Origin: Euglena gracilis
Taxonomy: Eukaryota > Euglenida > Euglenophyceae > Euglenales
DNA length: 64,000 nucleotides
Assembly (NCBI GenBank): GCA_039621445.1
Contig: CP154954.1
Coordinates: forward strand, 32,589,455 to 32,653,454
Reading direction: 5' to 3'
Shown: positions 1 through 11,245 of the stretch, piece by piece
Numbering within the stretch: the stretch's first letter is position 1
Layout of the letters: every line of letters starts with the position of its first letter
Translations under genes and position numbers: made by a program
The notes under the pieces: model-generated
Told to the model about the DNA's origin: nothing
Databases searched by the model: none
The model's input: the letters and a program-made list of their open reading frames with translations, nothing else

Positions 1-3000
1 GGACAGAGTTGGGCAGTTGACAAAATATTTCTGTGCAATCTCAAGGGAACCACCAAATTTTCCACCACTTTCAGGATCCGGCCTAAACTGCATGTTTTTT
101 TTTTGCATGTGATAGCAGAACAGTCATAAAATCGTCAGTGACATGAAATTTGACTTCGGCTATTGACTCGGTGTGATTTTGATGATCCATTTTTTCATGC
201 ATTTTGTTGGAAATCATGTTGACCTTTGGTTTAACATTTTTCCAGCTCTGAGGGTCGGTCGCTGGCTCAATTTGAAACTTATTTTTTTTGCTTCTAATGA
301 AGATGCCCAATTTTCCAAACCCCTGTTAAGGAACCCACCCAAATGTTCTCGGGTCGATTTAGAATTTTGTTTGCTGGTTTTCCAAGACCCATTTTGTCAA
401 CTTTCCTTGTGCCTCATTCACCCCTTGATTCTCTGGCTGCAGAATCCAGTGCCAGCCGCCGACCCTCTGCCCCGAATCGACCCACCGGGGCCCAGTGAGC
501 ATCAGCTCTCTGGCCCCGCCCTCCAGCCCCTGTCGGAATCGCCGTCCTGTGCTTGCGCGTTCCCCTCATGTCCCCCTCCCCCTTCTTTGTTGCGGTCCGA
601 TCGTCCCATTTGCAGCCTCGCCTGCCCCCTCCCCCCTGGCAACCTCCGCCTCAAAGAAGGGAGGACAGAGAAAGACACAGGGAGGGGCAAACACCCACCA
701 ATCAACGCAGAGTAGGTGTTTGGTGTTTTGGACAGGCCAGGCTACCTCCAGCACTGCCCTCCTCCCACCAACCTTGTGGCCTTGTGAGCCGGCTGTTTCC
801 TCTTGAAGGGCAGTTCCCCCCAGCAACCTAGCCCTGAAAAAACTGGGGCAAGACATTGCAGGTTGGCTCCCACCAAACCCCCACCCCGCTATGGCAATTG
901 TAGGAGATGTTTCGGATGAGCTGTGATTATTGTGGGGAACACCTCATGTTGCCTCTGCCAATCTCGTTCTCCGGTTTGACGTCGGGTCAGGTGGGTGGTT
1001 TGGACTCCAACCTGCAACATTCGGGAGGGAGGGCACCAAACCCAAGTGAGTTGCATTTGTCCGTCAATGTGCAAGCATTGGTGGTGGTGGTGGTGGTGGC
1101 GGCGGCAGCAGTGGATGTTATTTAGGGCAAGAAGTCATTGCTGGTTTCTTTGGAAATGAAAACAGCCTGCTCCTGGACTGCCCAAAGCAAGACTGTCCTT
1201 CAGCATCTTTCCACCTTGGTTCAACACTGTACTCGGACGACTGAATGGGGAAGCACTAAGCATATGCATTGTATTTTTCAGCGTATTTCGGGAAGTTTTT
1301 GGCAGGCAACCAAATGCCATGTGTATTCTTGAGGTCAAGGAAGAAATTGTGCGGAAGCCTTTGGGCGCGAAATTTCATACCCAAAAGGTCGTCATTTTAC
1401 ACCTCTGAGGTTGTCACCCTCCACCCACAAAGATATTATCTGGGTCTGTGGGAGAGGGTTGTCTTTTAAAAAATGTAATTCCTCTCTTTGTACCTTCATC
1501 TGCCTGTCACACCATTTTCCTCCTCCATGTGCATTCACCCTGGGAAGGGGCAAGTTTAATGCAATAGCCTGAAGGGAATACTCGGTCAAATATCAAAAAA
1601 TCAAACAAATTCAACATTCAACAATTCAAACGATGAATGTGGAAGCTCAGGCAGTACAACAGTCTTTGTGTTCCTCCGCATTTCCTTCCCTCATTGTGCA
1701 GTGAGAGCAGAGCACTTTTTTTGCCCCCCTCCCATCCTCCTCTATCACGGTCGATGTATGTCGCTGGTGCTGCAGATATCTTACCCTGCACATCCTCACG
1801 AACCTCAGAGGCTTTGGGTGTGACATTGTTGGCTGGTTCTTCCACGCAATGGTTTACAGTTTGCAACGCTGGTAAACCTCCAAATAATTCTGATGTTTTG
1901 TTGTTCAGTGAATGGAGGCATTGGATCACATCAAAATTATCAGTTATCAGTTCAAAATCATTTGACCAAATTACTTTGGGTGGGGTGGGTTGGGAAGGGG
2001 TGAATCAATTCATCAATGGTTTTGGGTCAGCAGTTTTCTGAAACTGAAGGTGACCCTACCCTTGGGGGTCCAGCCATCCAACACTTTTTTTTCCAGCCAG
2101 CATCTCCCAACCAGGCTGCGGACCCCCCCCCCCACTGGGAGGGTCCACTGAAATAATGAAGCTCCTAAATTTTTTGAAAAGGGGTGGAAATGTCCAAATT
2201 TCAGAAAGGAGCCAATAGACCATTTTTTGAAAAAAATTTGGGTTTTCACTTGAAAATTTTGAGCGAAAACCCCAACCCAGCTGGACTTCGGCTTTTTTGC
2301 AATGTTTCATGTGCCCATTGGGTCCGCCTGCCAGCCAGCCGACCCCCCCCCACCCCCACCCCACCCCAAGGGGAGATCCAGCCACCCACGGGACCCCGTC
2401 CTCAGTTTTTGGGTACTGCCCAAATAAGTTTGCTGCGAGGGGGCCAAAAAGTTCAGCTTTGCAGGGGCAAAATTTCTTTTGGGGGAGGTAACTGGATGAC
2501 CCTTTTCCCTGCGCCACAGAAACGGGGGCTGTTGCGACGCACCACCCCCACAGCCCCTGCGATCGCTGTGAAGCCCACGGCACCGTTCTTGTGGCTTGGC
2601 TTCGTCAGGTCCTTCGTATGGCCAGCCACCCTCCTTCTGCTTGTGCCGCCTTCCTTGTTCCACTGTCTGTCCTGGTTTCTGGTTCCTAGTTCCAGTTTGC
2701 CAACATCTGGTGCCATCCGGCTCTTTGCTCCCACTTGTTTTGGCATGGGGATTGGGGAACAAAAAAATTACCCCGATTTGGCTCACAATCCGGACAAAAT
2801 GACGGGGGGATGACGGAAATGACTGGGAAAAATGATGCGAAAATAATGGTAAGTATTCGGTTTTCCTTCATTTTGTTTCCGCCATTTTTGTCTCCTAACA
2901 CACATCCCAACACACATCCCAACACAAAACCCAACTCAAATCCTAAAAGCAAGAAATTTTTTAATTCCTGTTGTCCAATTACGGCTTCCGCGGCCAATCT

Positions 3001-4790
3001 CGGTGTCCCCTGCCCCGGTGGGGGGCCAACAACTTTGGCACAGAAGGGGCATCTTTGACAATTTTGTTGAACAAAATTTTTATTGGGATTTTTTCTGCCA
3101 ATGAGGCTGGAGGATTGGGGCAAATTCAACAAGACTGCCAAACTGCCTGCAAGTTTGGCTCCATAAATTGGCGTAAATTGGCATTCTGCCCTAATTTGTG
3201 ATCTTGGCCCATTTTGGGGGGGGATTGTTGTTGCAAAAATACTCCACACTGCATAGTTTCGCTGTTCCTGACGACTGCTTGTATCATATGATAGCTCTGG
3301 TATACGCATCGTACAAAATTCCCCTATGTAAAGCCCCTTTTTCCGAACACTTCGGGAGACCTTGTTTTGGCACCAGATCAAACGTAGTGCGCGTGCAATG
3401 CATGCGAAGCCTTTGGCAGTGCCTTGGCGGCGGAGCATTGCTTTAGCCAGGAATTCGCATTTAACGTCCGTTTTCAAAGGTATTTCAATTTTTTTCAGAG
3501 AGTGATGGTCGAACATGTTGGAGATATGGTGGTGACAAGTTGGGTCACGTTTTGGTAAAATGGGCCAAAAACAGCCCTAGGGTGTCGTGTTTCCAGGTTT
3601 TTGGGATTCTGCATCATGGTTGTAATTTGCCCCTAAAAACCGTCCCAAAATTTACACTAACGTGCTTTTAAGACTGAAATCTCAACAGCCAAACTTTTTT
3701 ACGGGGCAAAATGACAACTTTTTTTTTGAGATCCGGTGCCGAAAAGTTGGGTCAAATTGCGAAAAATGGCCCTGAAAAGCCCGTATGTTCTTATGCCCTC
3801 CACAGCTTCGGTGACCGGCACCAGGTGTTACAAGTAGCTATGAAATGACCAGGATATTAAAAGAGCATTGGTGGGGAAGGAGGGTGCGACCCCCCGTTTC
3901 AGTAGGGGCAGCAACCGGGTTGCATCTTGCATCACCCCCCCCAGGACTGCAAAACCTTAGAGGGATCTTGCATTCTTTGGCGCCAGGAGGAGGTGCTTCT
4001 CACTGCTCCTTGCTGCCCATTATTTTTGGTAGTGCCATGGGGGAGGGTTCATTTCCAAATGCAAATTGCAACACCAAACGTTTTATTTTGAAAAGTGCTT
4101 TCGAGCCTGAAGGCCGCAGCTCTGCGAGGCGTTGCAGAACCAGCCGTTGTGCCAGGCATGGCGGGGATCTGTGATAGAGCCTTGATGCCGCCATCCACCA
4201 CCACCACCGACTGCAAAGGCTGCCCCCTGCCCGAACGCTGCAGAACCCTCAGAGCGGTCTCTGGCTGGTGCCCGACGTGCGGCGGCTGCCCCGCGGCATA
4301 CCGCTCTGTCCGGCCCAGTTTCCCCGCCGCCAGTGGGCTGACAGGGCTTGGACCTGTGCCCTCCCGGGGTGGGGGCTACTCCAGCCAGTGATGACTCAGC
4401 CCGCTAAAGACAAGCAGAATGAGACAAGGACAAGCAGAATGAGAGTACAAACGTGGTACAGAGACAGATGACGGATATGTGCCGTGTCAGCTGAAGAAAT
4501 GGTTTGATGAACAACATTGGGATATTGGGATAATGATTGGGGATGTGATGGGTGCATCCTCCCCCCCTTGTCCAAGCCACAGCGTGTCATTGACACACTC
4601 CCTGTATCAACGGCGCATTTTCGAGACACATTTTCTTTTCATTTGAGCACAATGTTTTTGGTAAGGTTTTTTTTGGCACCCTCACTCCGTCAGCGGAACG
4701 CACTGGTGCTTCTTGAACACGGGAGGTAGGTGTGCAGCCCCCTCCCAGAACGTTTCCATAAAGGACTCTCCCAACCAGTCTTTTATTTAA
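1..4790. other. No recognisable gene; unannotated intergenic DNA
   Basis: I read both strands and found no protein family I recognise. Short open frames here are low-complexity, rich in Pro, Ser and Gly. Visible details are a short GGT/GGC microsatellite near 1079-1113, and a CACATCCCAA-type short repeat near 2896-2945. A strong GTAAGT splice-donor-like site lies near 2849. A Cys-rich open frame at about 4095-4391 has CxxC spacing but no family resemblance I can defend. This may be intergenic or intronic DNA of a large genome. Confidence 0.5.
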
Positions 4791-5811
4791 GGGTTCACAG
4801 TGCTACCTGGGGGGGGGGCAGGGCAGAACGGGAATCGGCCGAACAGCCAGGGTGGTGGGTGGGGGGGGGGTCGACCCCCCCACCCCCTGCATGGTGGGGG
4901 GGGGGGGTCAACCACCCCCCCACCACCTCTTCCCGTATTTCCGGGGGCACCAATTTTTGGACCCGAAAAAAATTTTCCGACGCCTTCGGCACCGGGTGTT
5001 TTTTTTTACCCATTTTGGGACCCGTATCGGCCCCCCCCACCCGAAAACCACCCAAAGCCCCATTTTTTCACACCTTCCAAAAATTCGACATTTTCTCAAA
5101 ATATTGATTTTGAGAGGTTTTTGAAGCAAAAAAAATGCCATTGAAAGTCCAAAAAAAGTTCAACGAGAAAAAAATGTCAGTAAAATTTGACTGTGCCAAA
5201 ATTTTGTCCACTTTTTTTGACCTTCGTTTTTTTCACCCCCCTCCTAAAAGTACCAGTTTTTAGGACGGAAAATTTTGAGTTTTTTTGTTAAAAAAAAATG
5301 TGGTTTTCCATCAAAAAATCTTGTGTTTTGGGTTCATTTTTCAAAAAAAATTCAAAAAAATTTCTGGCCAAAATCGTTGTTTTCCCGAAATCGGTGAAAA
5401 TGCTGTGGTGGGTGGGGGGTCGACCCACCCCCCCACCTCCCGGGTTGGGGGAGGTCAACCCCCCCACCAGGCCTTCCCGTATTTCCGGGGGCACCAATTT
5501 TTGGACCCGAAATTTTCCGACTTCCCCCGGGTGTTTTTTTTTACCCATGACTTGACCCGGGCCCCCCCCAAAACCCAAAAAGCCCCATTTTAATTTTTTT
5601 TGAGAGGTTTTGAAGCAAAAAAAATGCCATTTCCAAAAAAAGTTCAACGAGAAAAATGCAAAAATTCTGTGCCAATTTTTTTGTCGTTTTTTCACCCCCC
5701 TCCTAAAAGTACCCATTTGTGTTCATTCTTGTGTTTTTTTCGTTTTTCTGGCCAAAATCGTCGAAATCCGACACCAAACCCACCGCATTTTTTTTTTTTT
5801 TTTTTAAAATC

Positions 5812-5853
<42 letters not shown>

Positions 5854-5860
5854 TCCCCCC

Positions 5861-6067
5861 CCCCCCTTGTCGTACGACCACCCCTCATTTATGACCACCC
5901 CCCGGTCACAGGTTGCAGGTTGCGAAAAATTTAACACCACCTTACCTACGACCGCCCCCTCATTTACGACCACCCCCCGGTCACAGGTTGCAGGTCATGG
6001 GGGTGTTACGACCCCCCCCCCCCGGTCACAGGTTGCAGGAACCCGGTCATACGACAAAGGGGGGGGG
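5861..6067. mobile_element. Small inverted-repeat element, copy 1
   Basis: The element begins CCCCCCTTGTCGTACGACC and ends GGTCATACGACAAAGGGG, so its ends are inverted complements of about 19 bp. Inside are three copies of CCGGTCACAGGTTGCAGG (5902, 5977, 6022) separated by GACCACCCC-like spacers. No coding capacity. It may be a MITE/foldback element or a folded RNA or DNA structure; flanking G/C and T runs hide any target duplication. Confidence 0.5.
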
Positions 6068-8213
6068 TAAGGCATTTTCAAATTTTGAAGAATTTTTAAG
6101 GTGTCTATTTTTCATGGGCGGTCAAAGAGCCATCTGGGGCATCGAACCAACGTTGGTCCAGGTTGAAAATCAAACACTTTTTTTTTGAGTTTTGAGTGGA
6201 TATACAATGTTCCGCCAATGCCAGAAATCGTTTTTAGGCCTTTTTTTTTGCCGAGATTTTGCGACTTTTTTTTGTGAAAATTCGAAATATTTTCGACGAC
6301 CAGTTTTTTAAGGTTTTTAAGGTTTTCAAGGCATTTTGGCCAAAGATTTTTCAGGCATTTTTTAAAGGTTTTTTAAGGTTTTTTAAGGCGCCTTAAAGAA
6401 AATAATGCTTCACCACAGACCCCCCCCCTGTGTGCACTGTGTCACTGTGACTAGAAAGACCGTCCGGGGGGTCTTTCTGGTCCATTTTTCCAGTATATAG
6501 CAAACTGGCTAGCCAGTGGACCCCCCCCAGGTCCTCAAGCAATAATCTGCTCCCAACTCTCCCAAATTGATACACCCCCACGTGTGACAAATCAAAACTA
6601 AGGTGGGAAATTCCATTTCAAAACAGCATTCTATCTTTGGTGTTGATACTGGTTCAATTTCATTGTATTTGCCAAAACATATTGTTGTTGTTTCAAGAAG
6701 CAGAAATAAAGTGTCGGGTTGGTAAAAATATAACAGAAGATAAAATAAAATAAAGAAAGAAGCCAAAATATGCAGTGTCAGGGATGTGAATTTTTAGAAA
6801 TGAAGCAAAGAATTGTTGTTATTTTGACTGAAATTTCCACCAAGTATCATTTTCCCTAAATAACATTCCTCCCCCAGCACCCAAGTTTTGCATGTCTACA
6901 CCCTGATGGTGGGGCTTTAAACTGTTCCCCCTTTCCAAACCAACCACCTTCTGATGAGCAAGAAGTTTTGTATATCAACTTACGTTGGCAGTTGCTCATA
7001 TTTTTTTCCAAAAAAGACAATAAATAAACAAAAAGAGTGGTCTTTTGTTTCCCGGGGGAACTGAGCATGTATATATACATAAAGTTGGTTTGGTCAAAAA
7101 TAGGTGCAAAAAAAAGGTCCAAACTATTTAACAATTTTAAGACCCCCCGATTTTCCTACTTTTTTTTTAGGATTTCGTCCCAATGCGCATGCAAAGTTGG
7201 CCCCCCCCCCCAAACGACCTTCGCCCGCCATTTTTAGGCTTTTTTGGCTTATGTTGCGCATGGCCCTCCGAAATTCTTTCAATAATGCAACCCAACGCAA
7301 ATTTTGAGCTGGACAGCCCACTTTCGAACCGTTTGTGAGAACCCAAAACCTTACACTGAAATTTTGATGACCAGCATTTCTTCACATCAAAATGCCCCCC
7401 CCCCCCCGCCCCCCACCCCAGCGCTTGGTCTGGGACTTGGTTGAAGGTAAGGCCGGGGGGGGGATCTTGGAGGGCCAAGTTTGCATGAGTGCCGTTTCTG
7501 TGTTTCCCCCTTTCCACCTGCTGGATGGCCCTGTTTCAGAGATCCTCACAGCATTCACAGAGACCCTGAGTTTTCCAGTCTTCACATATTGAACCCCCCC
7601 CTGATAGGAACCGCAGGCCCAGCCGTTCTCGCATCCCCCGGTTTGGAGTTTGCGTGTGAGTGTGAGCTTTGGCTTGAGCTTTAGCTGTGTGAGCCTTGCC
7701 ATGCGGCAGGGCCCACAACTCTGGCAGTCCCCCGGCCCCGCTCACTGGCATCCCCATCCCCCTACCACGTTCCCCTCCCTCCCCCCCCCCGCCCTCCCGT
7801 CCGACACCCGGGGCTCTCCCCTCCCCCTCCCCCTCCCCTCCTTTGCCTTCCCCATCCCCCCATCCCCCCCATCCGCCAGCGTGCCCTCACCTGTTTTTTC
7901 TTCCAATGTCCAATGTCCTAATGTCTGGTCATCTCTGCCTTCTTGTGTGCTCCCCAGACAGCAACACTGTACCTCAGCAACCCCTTCAGGCTGGTGGACT
8001 TCCTGTTGCACACCCTGCACATCGCTCTGGGGGTCAGTTATTTGGGCCCATGCCCTAAGGATGTCGGTGGGCAGCTGCGACAGCGCATTGGCCTCTCAAC
8101 GAACAGAACTGAACTCAGTTTTTCCGGCGTTGATGCGCTCCTGGGAAGTTCCAACAACTGACGTTGTCTCAAACCACCTTTCCCTGCCCAAAAACGGGTG
8201 TGAGCCAACAAGC

Positions 8214-8245
8214 ATTTTCCCCAAGCCCTCTGGCTTGGGGAAAAT
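8214..8245. other. Perfect 14-bp hairpin with CTCT loop
   Basis: ATTTTCCCCAAGCC at 8214-8227 is exactly complementary to GGCTTGGGGAAAAT at 8232-8245, leaving a four-base loop. It lies just before an R1 repeat. No function is evident; a foldback footprint or a structured RNA are possibilities. Confidence 0.6.
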
Positions 8246-8740
8246 TTTTGTTCCATAACCAGGGCCAGGGCAGACGGCAATCGGCCAGGGTGGTGGGTGG
8301 GGGGTCGACCACCGCCCCCCCCCCCTCCATGGTTGGTGGGGGGGTCGACCCCCCCACCACCTCTTCCCCTATTTCCGGGAGCACCAACTTTGGACCCCAA
8401 ATTTTTTTCCCAGCGCCTTTGGCGCCGGGGGTATTTTGGACTTTTGGGATCCATATAGGACGTCCCCCCAAAAACCCCATTTTTTCACACCTTCCAAAAT
8501 TTCAACATTCAAAATTTTGATTTTGACACGTTTTGGAAGCAAGAAATGCCATTGAAAATCCAAAAAATTCCAAGAGAAAAAATCTCACTAAAATTTGATT
8601 GTGCCAAAATTTGGTCCGATTTTTTTAACCAAATTTTTTCACCTCCTCCTAAAAAAGTAACACCCCCCCAAATATAAAGCCCCCCCAAATATAAAGCCCC
8701 CCCGACGTGGAGCCAGACGCTGGTGTTGTTCAGAAAAGTA

Positions 8741-9148
8741 CCCCCCCCCTAGTCGTACGACCACCCCTCATTTATGGCCACCCCCCGGTCACAGGTTGCA
8801 GGTCATGGGGGTGTTATGACCACCCCCCCCCCGGTCACAGGTTGCAGGTTGCGAGGAAAAATTTAACCCCCAAAAATAAGTCCCCCCCCTGGCCGGTCCG
8901 AGCAAAAATCCATGAAATGGACCCCCCCAGAATAAGGTCCCCCCTGCCGGCGCAAAGCGCCGGATTTTTGAAAAATGGGACATTTTGGGGGGTAAATCTG
9001 CCATTTTGGGACAGTTTTCACACACTTCTACGACCGCCCCCTCATCTATGACCACCCCCCGGTCACAGGTTGCAGGTTATGGGGGTGTTATGACCACCCC
9101 CCCCGGTCACAGGTTGCAGGAACCCGGTCATACGACTAGGGGGGGGGG
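8741..9148. mobile_element. Small inverted-repeat element, copy 2
   Basis: Same design as the element at 5861. It starts C-run then TAGTCGTACGACC and ends GGTCATACGACTAGGG. It carries four copies of CCGGTCACAGGTTGCAGG (8785, 8831, 9059, 9103). A central insert of about 180 bp is absent from copy 1. The base pair next to the palindrome differs from copy 1 at both ends in a complementary way (TT/AA versus TA/TA), which argues the ends are a functional inverted repeat. Confidence 0.5.
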
Positions 9149-9323
9149 TATGAAAATTTTGGGTGGATACAACATTTTGTCATCAGAGGTGCTCCATTTT
9201 GGATAAGAGTTGCACATTTCTGTAAAAATGGGAGGTACACAACAAAATTTGGCATAAAATTGGTGTTTGGCCAATTGAAGGCCGCCGAAGGTCATAGAGG
9301 CCACCCGAAATAGTTTGAATTTT

Positions 9324-9427
9324 CCCCCCAAATATAAAGGCGCCCCCAAATATAAAGCCCCCCCCCCCTGAGGGTCTTGAAATCCTGTCCAAATATAAAG
9401 CCGGGGGGTCTTTATATTTGGGGGGTT
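9324..9427. repeat. AAATATAAAG inverted-repeat cluster
   Basis: CCCCCCAAATATAAAGG occurs twice near 9325-9357, a third core is near 9391, and an inverted copy (GGTCTTTATATTTGGGGGG) closes the block near 9406-9427. Two further direct copies lie near 8668-8702. No gene. Confidence 0.5.
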
Positions 9428-9780
9428 CACCAATTTTTAAAACCTGAAGTTTTTGAGGTTTTTTTGAAAAAAATGTGGTTTTCCATATATAAAAAAAATC
9501 ATGCATTTTGGGTTCCTTTTTCAAAAAAAAAATCAAAAATTTTCCCCGCCCAATATCCCCATTTTCCCAAAATTGGTGGAAATGCTGTGGTGGTTGGGGG
9601 GGGGGGGTCGACCCACCCCCCCCACCCATTCCATCCCGTTCTGCCTGCACAGGGCACCCCTGCTTCTTTCCGCCCATCCCATTTTTCTGGGGGTGCCAAG
9701 TCTTTGGTCAAATTTTCCTTCAGCACCGAAGGAATTTTCCCTTGCAAAGGCGCCACATATCGTGGGTAGGTGGGTGGATC

Positions 9781-10699
9781 GACCTCGCTGGCCAAGGCAA
9801 ACGGAAGGGTGCAGGTGAAAGGTGACAGGGGCTTTTTTTTGTCCTCATTTTCTTCCCCTGAAAAAAAATGGAACAATCAACCTCCACCAGGGGGGGGTGC
9901 ATTTGGAGGTTTCTTGGCTTTGAACAAAAAAGCTTCCAACAAAAGCGAAGCTTGCTTGTTGTTGTTGTTGAGGTGAAGAGAGAAGAGGGTGGGCACACTT
10001 GGCCCCGAGCAGTCACAATGGACCGTCAAAGCGGCGGCTTGTGCACGATTGAAAGGATGGTTGGGATTCTCTTTTATTTCCCCAGAGAACAGTTTCAAGG
10101 ATTTTTGGACTTTTCCCAGCAAGCAACGAAAGTCCAGCCGATCCAATCCCACAGCCCTTCTCCCCCTCGGTGGCCGCCCCGAGCGCCAAGGCCACCCCGG
10201 TCGCTTCTCTGCATCTCCCTTAGACAGGGCCTGACCGAGGCAAGCCAGCCAAATTAAACGCTGTATCCCCCCAGCTTCTCGCATTATTTCTGTTTCAAAA
10301 TCATTTTTCAAGCAACAATCGCAGAGCCCTGTCTTTTGTGGCCTGCCTCGTTCCCCTGCCAATGGTTGGCATCATATATCATCCAGACGATCGCCTTGCT
10401 TTTGACCCTGGCAATCGTCCACCACATCTGCTTTTCAGACAATCAGCAACGCCGATGAGTTCCCAAACCCTTGCCCCCAACCTTGCATAGCAACCCCACG
10501 AGCCATCAATGCAGGCTATTGGCAAATCCAGCCCCTTTTGAGACGGATCAGGGTGTGGGCCGGGGGGGTGCTTCCGCACCACGTGCACCGCGTGGCGCAC
10601 CGCGTGAGAAGAATCATCTCCGGATGTTCAATTTTCACAAATTTCCACCAGAACCCCATCTGTAGTTGATTTCCATTCTTTTTTGTCTGGTTTCCTCCT
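9781..10699. other. No recognisable gene
   Basis: Unique-looking DNA without supported coding sequence. The open frames here have mixed composition and no motif I recognise. Confidence 0.4.
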
Positions 10700-10955
10700 A
10701 ATCAGCACTTTTGGCCTTTTTGGGCCTTTTTTTTGCCATTTTGGACCACTTTTGGCCACTTTTGGCCATTTTGAGCTGCATTTGGCAATTTAGACCATTT
10801 TTGGCTGTTTGAATGCATATTTGTTTCATTTATGCCATTTTTGGCTCCTTCTGGCTGTTTTTCCGCATTTGTGGCCATTTTAGGCCACTTCTCACTGCCT
10901 TCAGCCACTTTTTTGCCCCTTTTTGGCCACTTTTGGCCATTTTGCGGCCACTGGC
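10700..10955. repeat. Short-period minisatellite (TTTTGGCCAC-like)
   Basis: A degenerate array of roughly 10-12-bp units built on TTTTGGCCAC / TTTTGGCCAT runs through this stretch. It reads as a Trp/Lys/Pro-rich shadow peptide on the minus strand. It is non-coding in all likelihood. The stretch from here to 11245 holds nothing I recognise. Confidence 0.6.
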
Positions 10956-11245
10956 ACAGATTCGGTGACGTCTGGTGGAAAAACCAGGTGGATTTGGTCA
11001 CCTGGTTTGATTTGATTGATTTGGTCACACCTGAAAAATACCAAATTCACTCAAAATGCTGTGGCATTGCAATTTTTTAATCGATGGGCACTTTTGTGGG
11101 TGTTTTTCTCTTACTCAGTCATTTTAGGTTTTACCAGATTCGCACCCCCTCCCGGAAATGCCCGAAACATGAGTTTTGCCCATAAGGCCTCGGGATCCCG
11201 AAAAGTCCTGACAGTTGCGGCCGGCAGGGTGGAGCACTAAAAATC

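Larger units (their letters stand above)
4791..9780. repeat. Mosaic of G/C-run repeats (family R1 and small inverted-repeat elements)
   Basis: A diverged repeat unit occurs about four times (near 4840-5285, 5290-5720, 8280-8660 and 9430-9640). Each has a G-run/C-run palindrome centred on GTCGAC. The first three then carry a stretch like CTTCCCNTATTTCCGGG with GCACCAA and TTTGGACCC; the fourth keeps only a diverged trace of it. Two copies (5290-5430 and 9440-9620) share an A/T-rich lead-in containing GTGGTTTTCCAT and GAAATGCTGTGGTGG. Open frames across the block are shadows of these repeats in all six frames. The block also holds a T tract (about 5815-5852) and the elements listed separately. 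I see no gene. Confidence 0.7.

Noticed and set aside
173-715. 180-codon plus-strand frame near the left edge
   Set aside because: Composition is Pro/Ser/Leu-rich with overlapping frames on both strands and no motif.
4095-4391. Cys-rich peptide as a gene
   Set aside because: No start context, no splice pattern and no family resemblance.
5902-6039. CRISPR-like array from the spaced CCGGTCACAGGTTGCAGG repeats
   Set aside because: Few, unevenly spaced units with similar spacers, within an inverted-repeat element of eukaryotic DNA.
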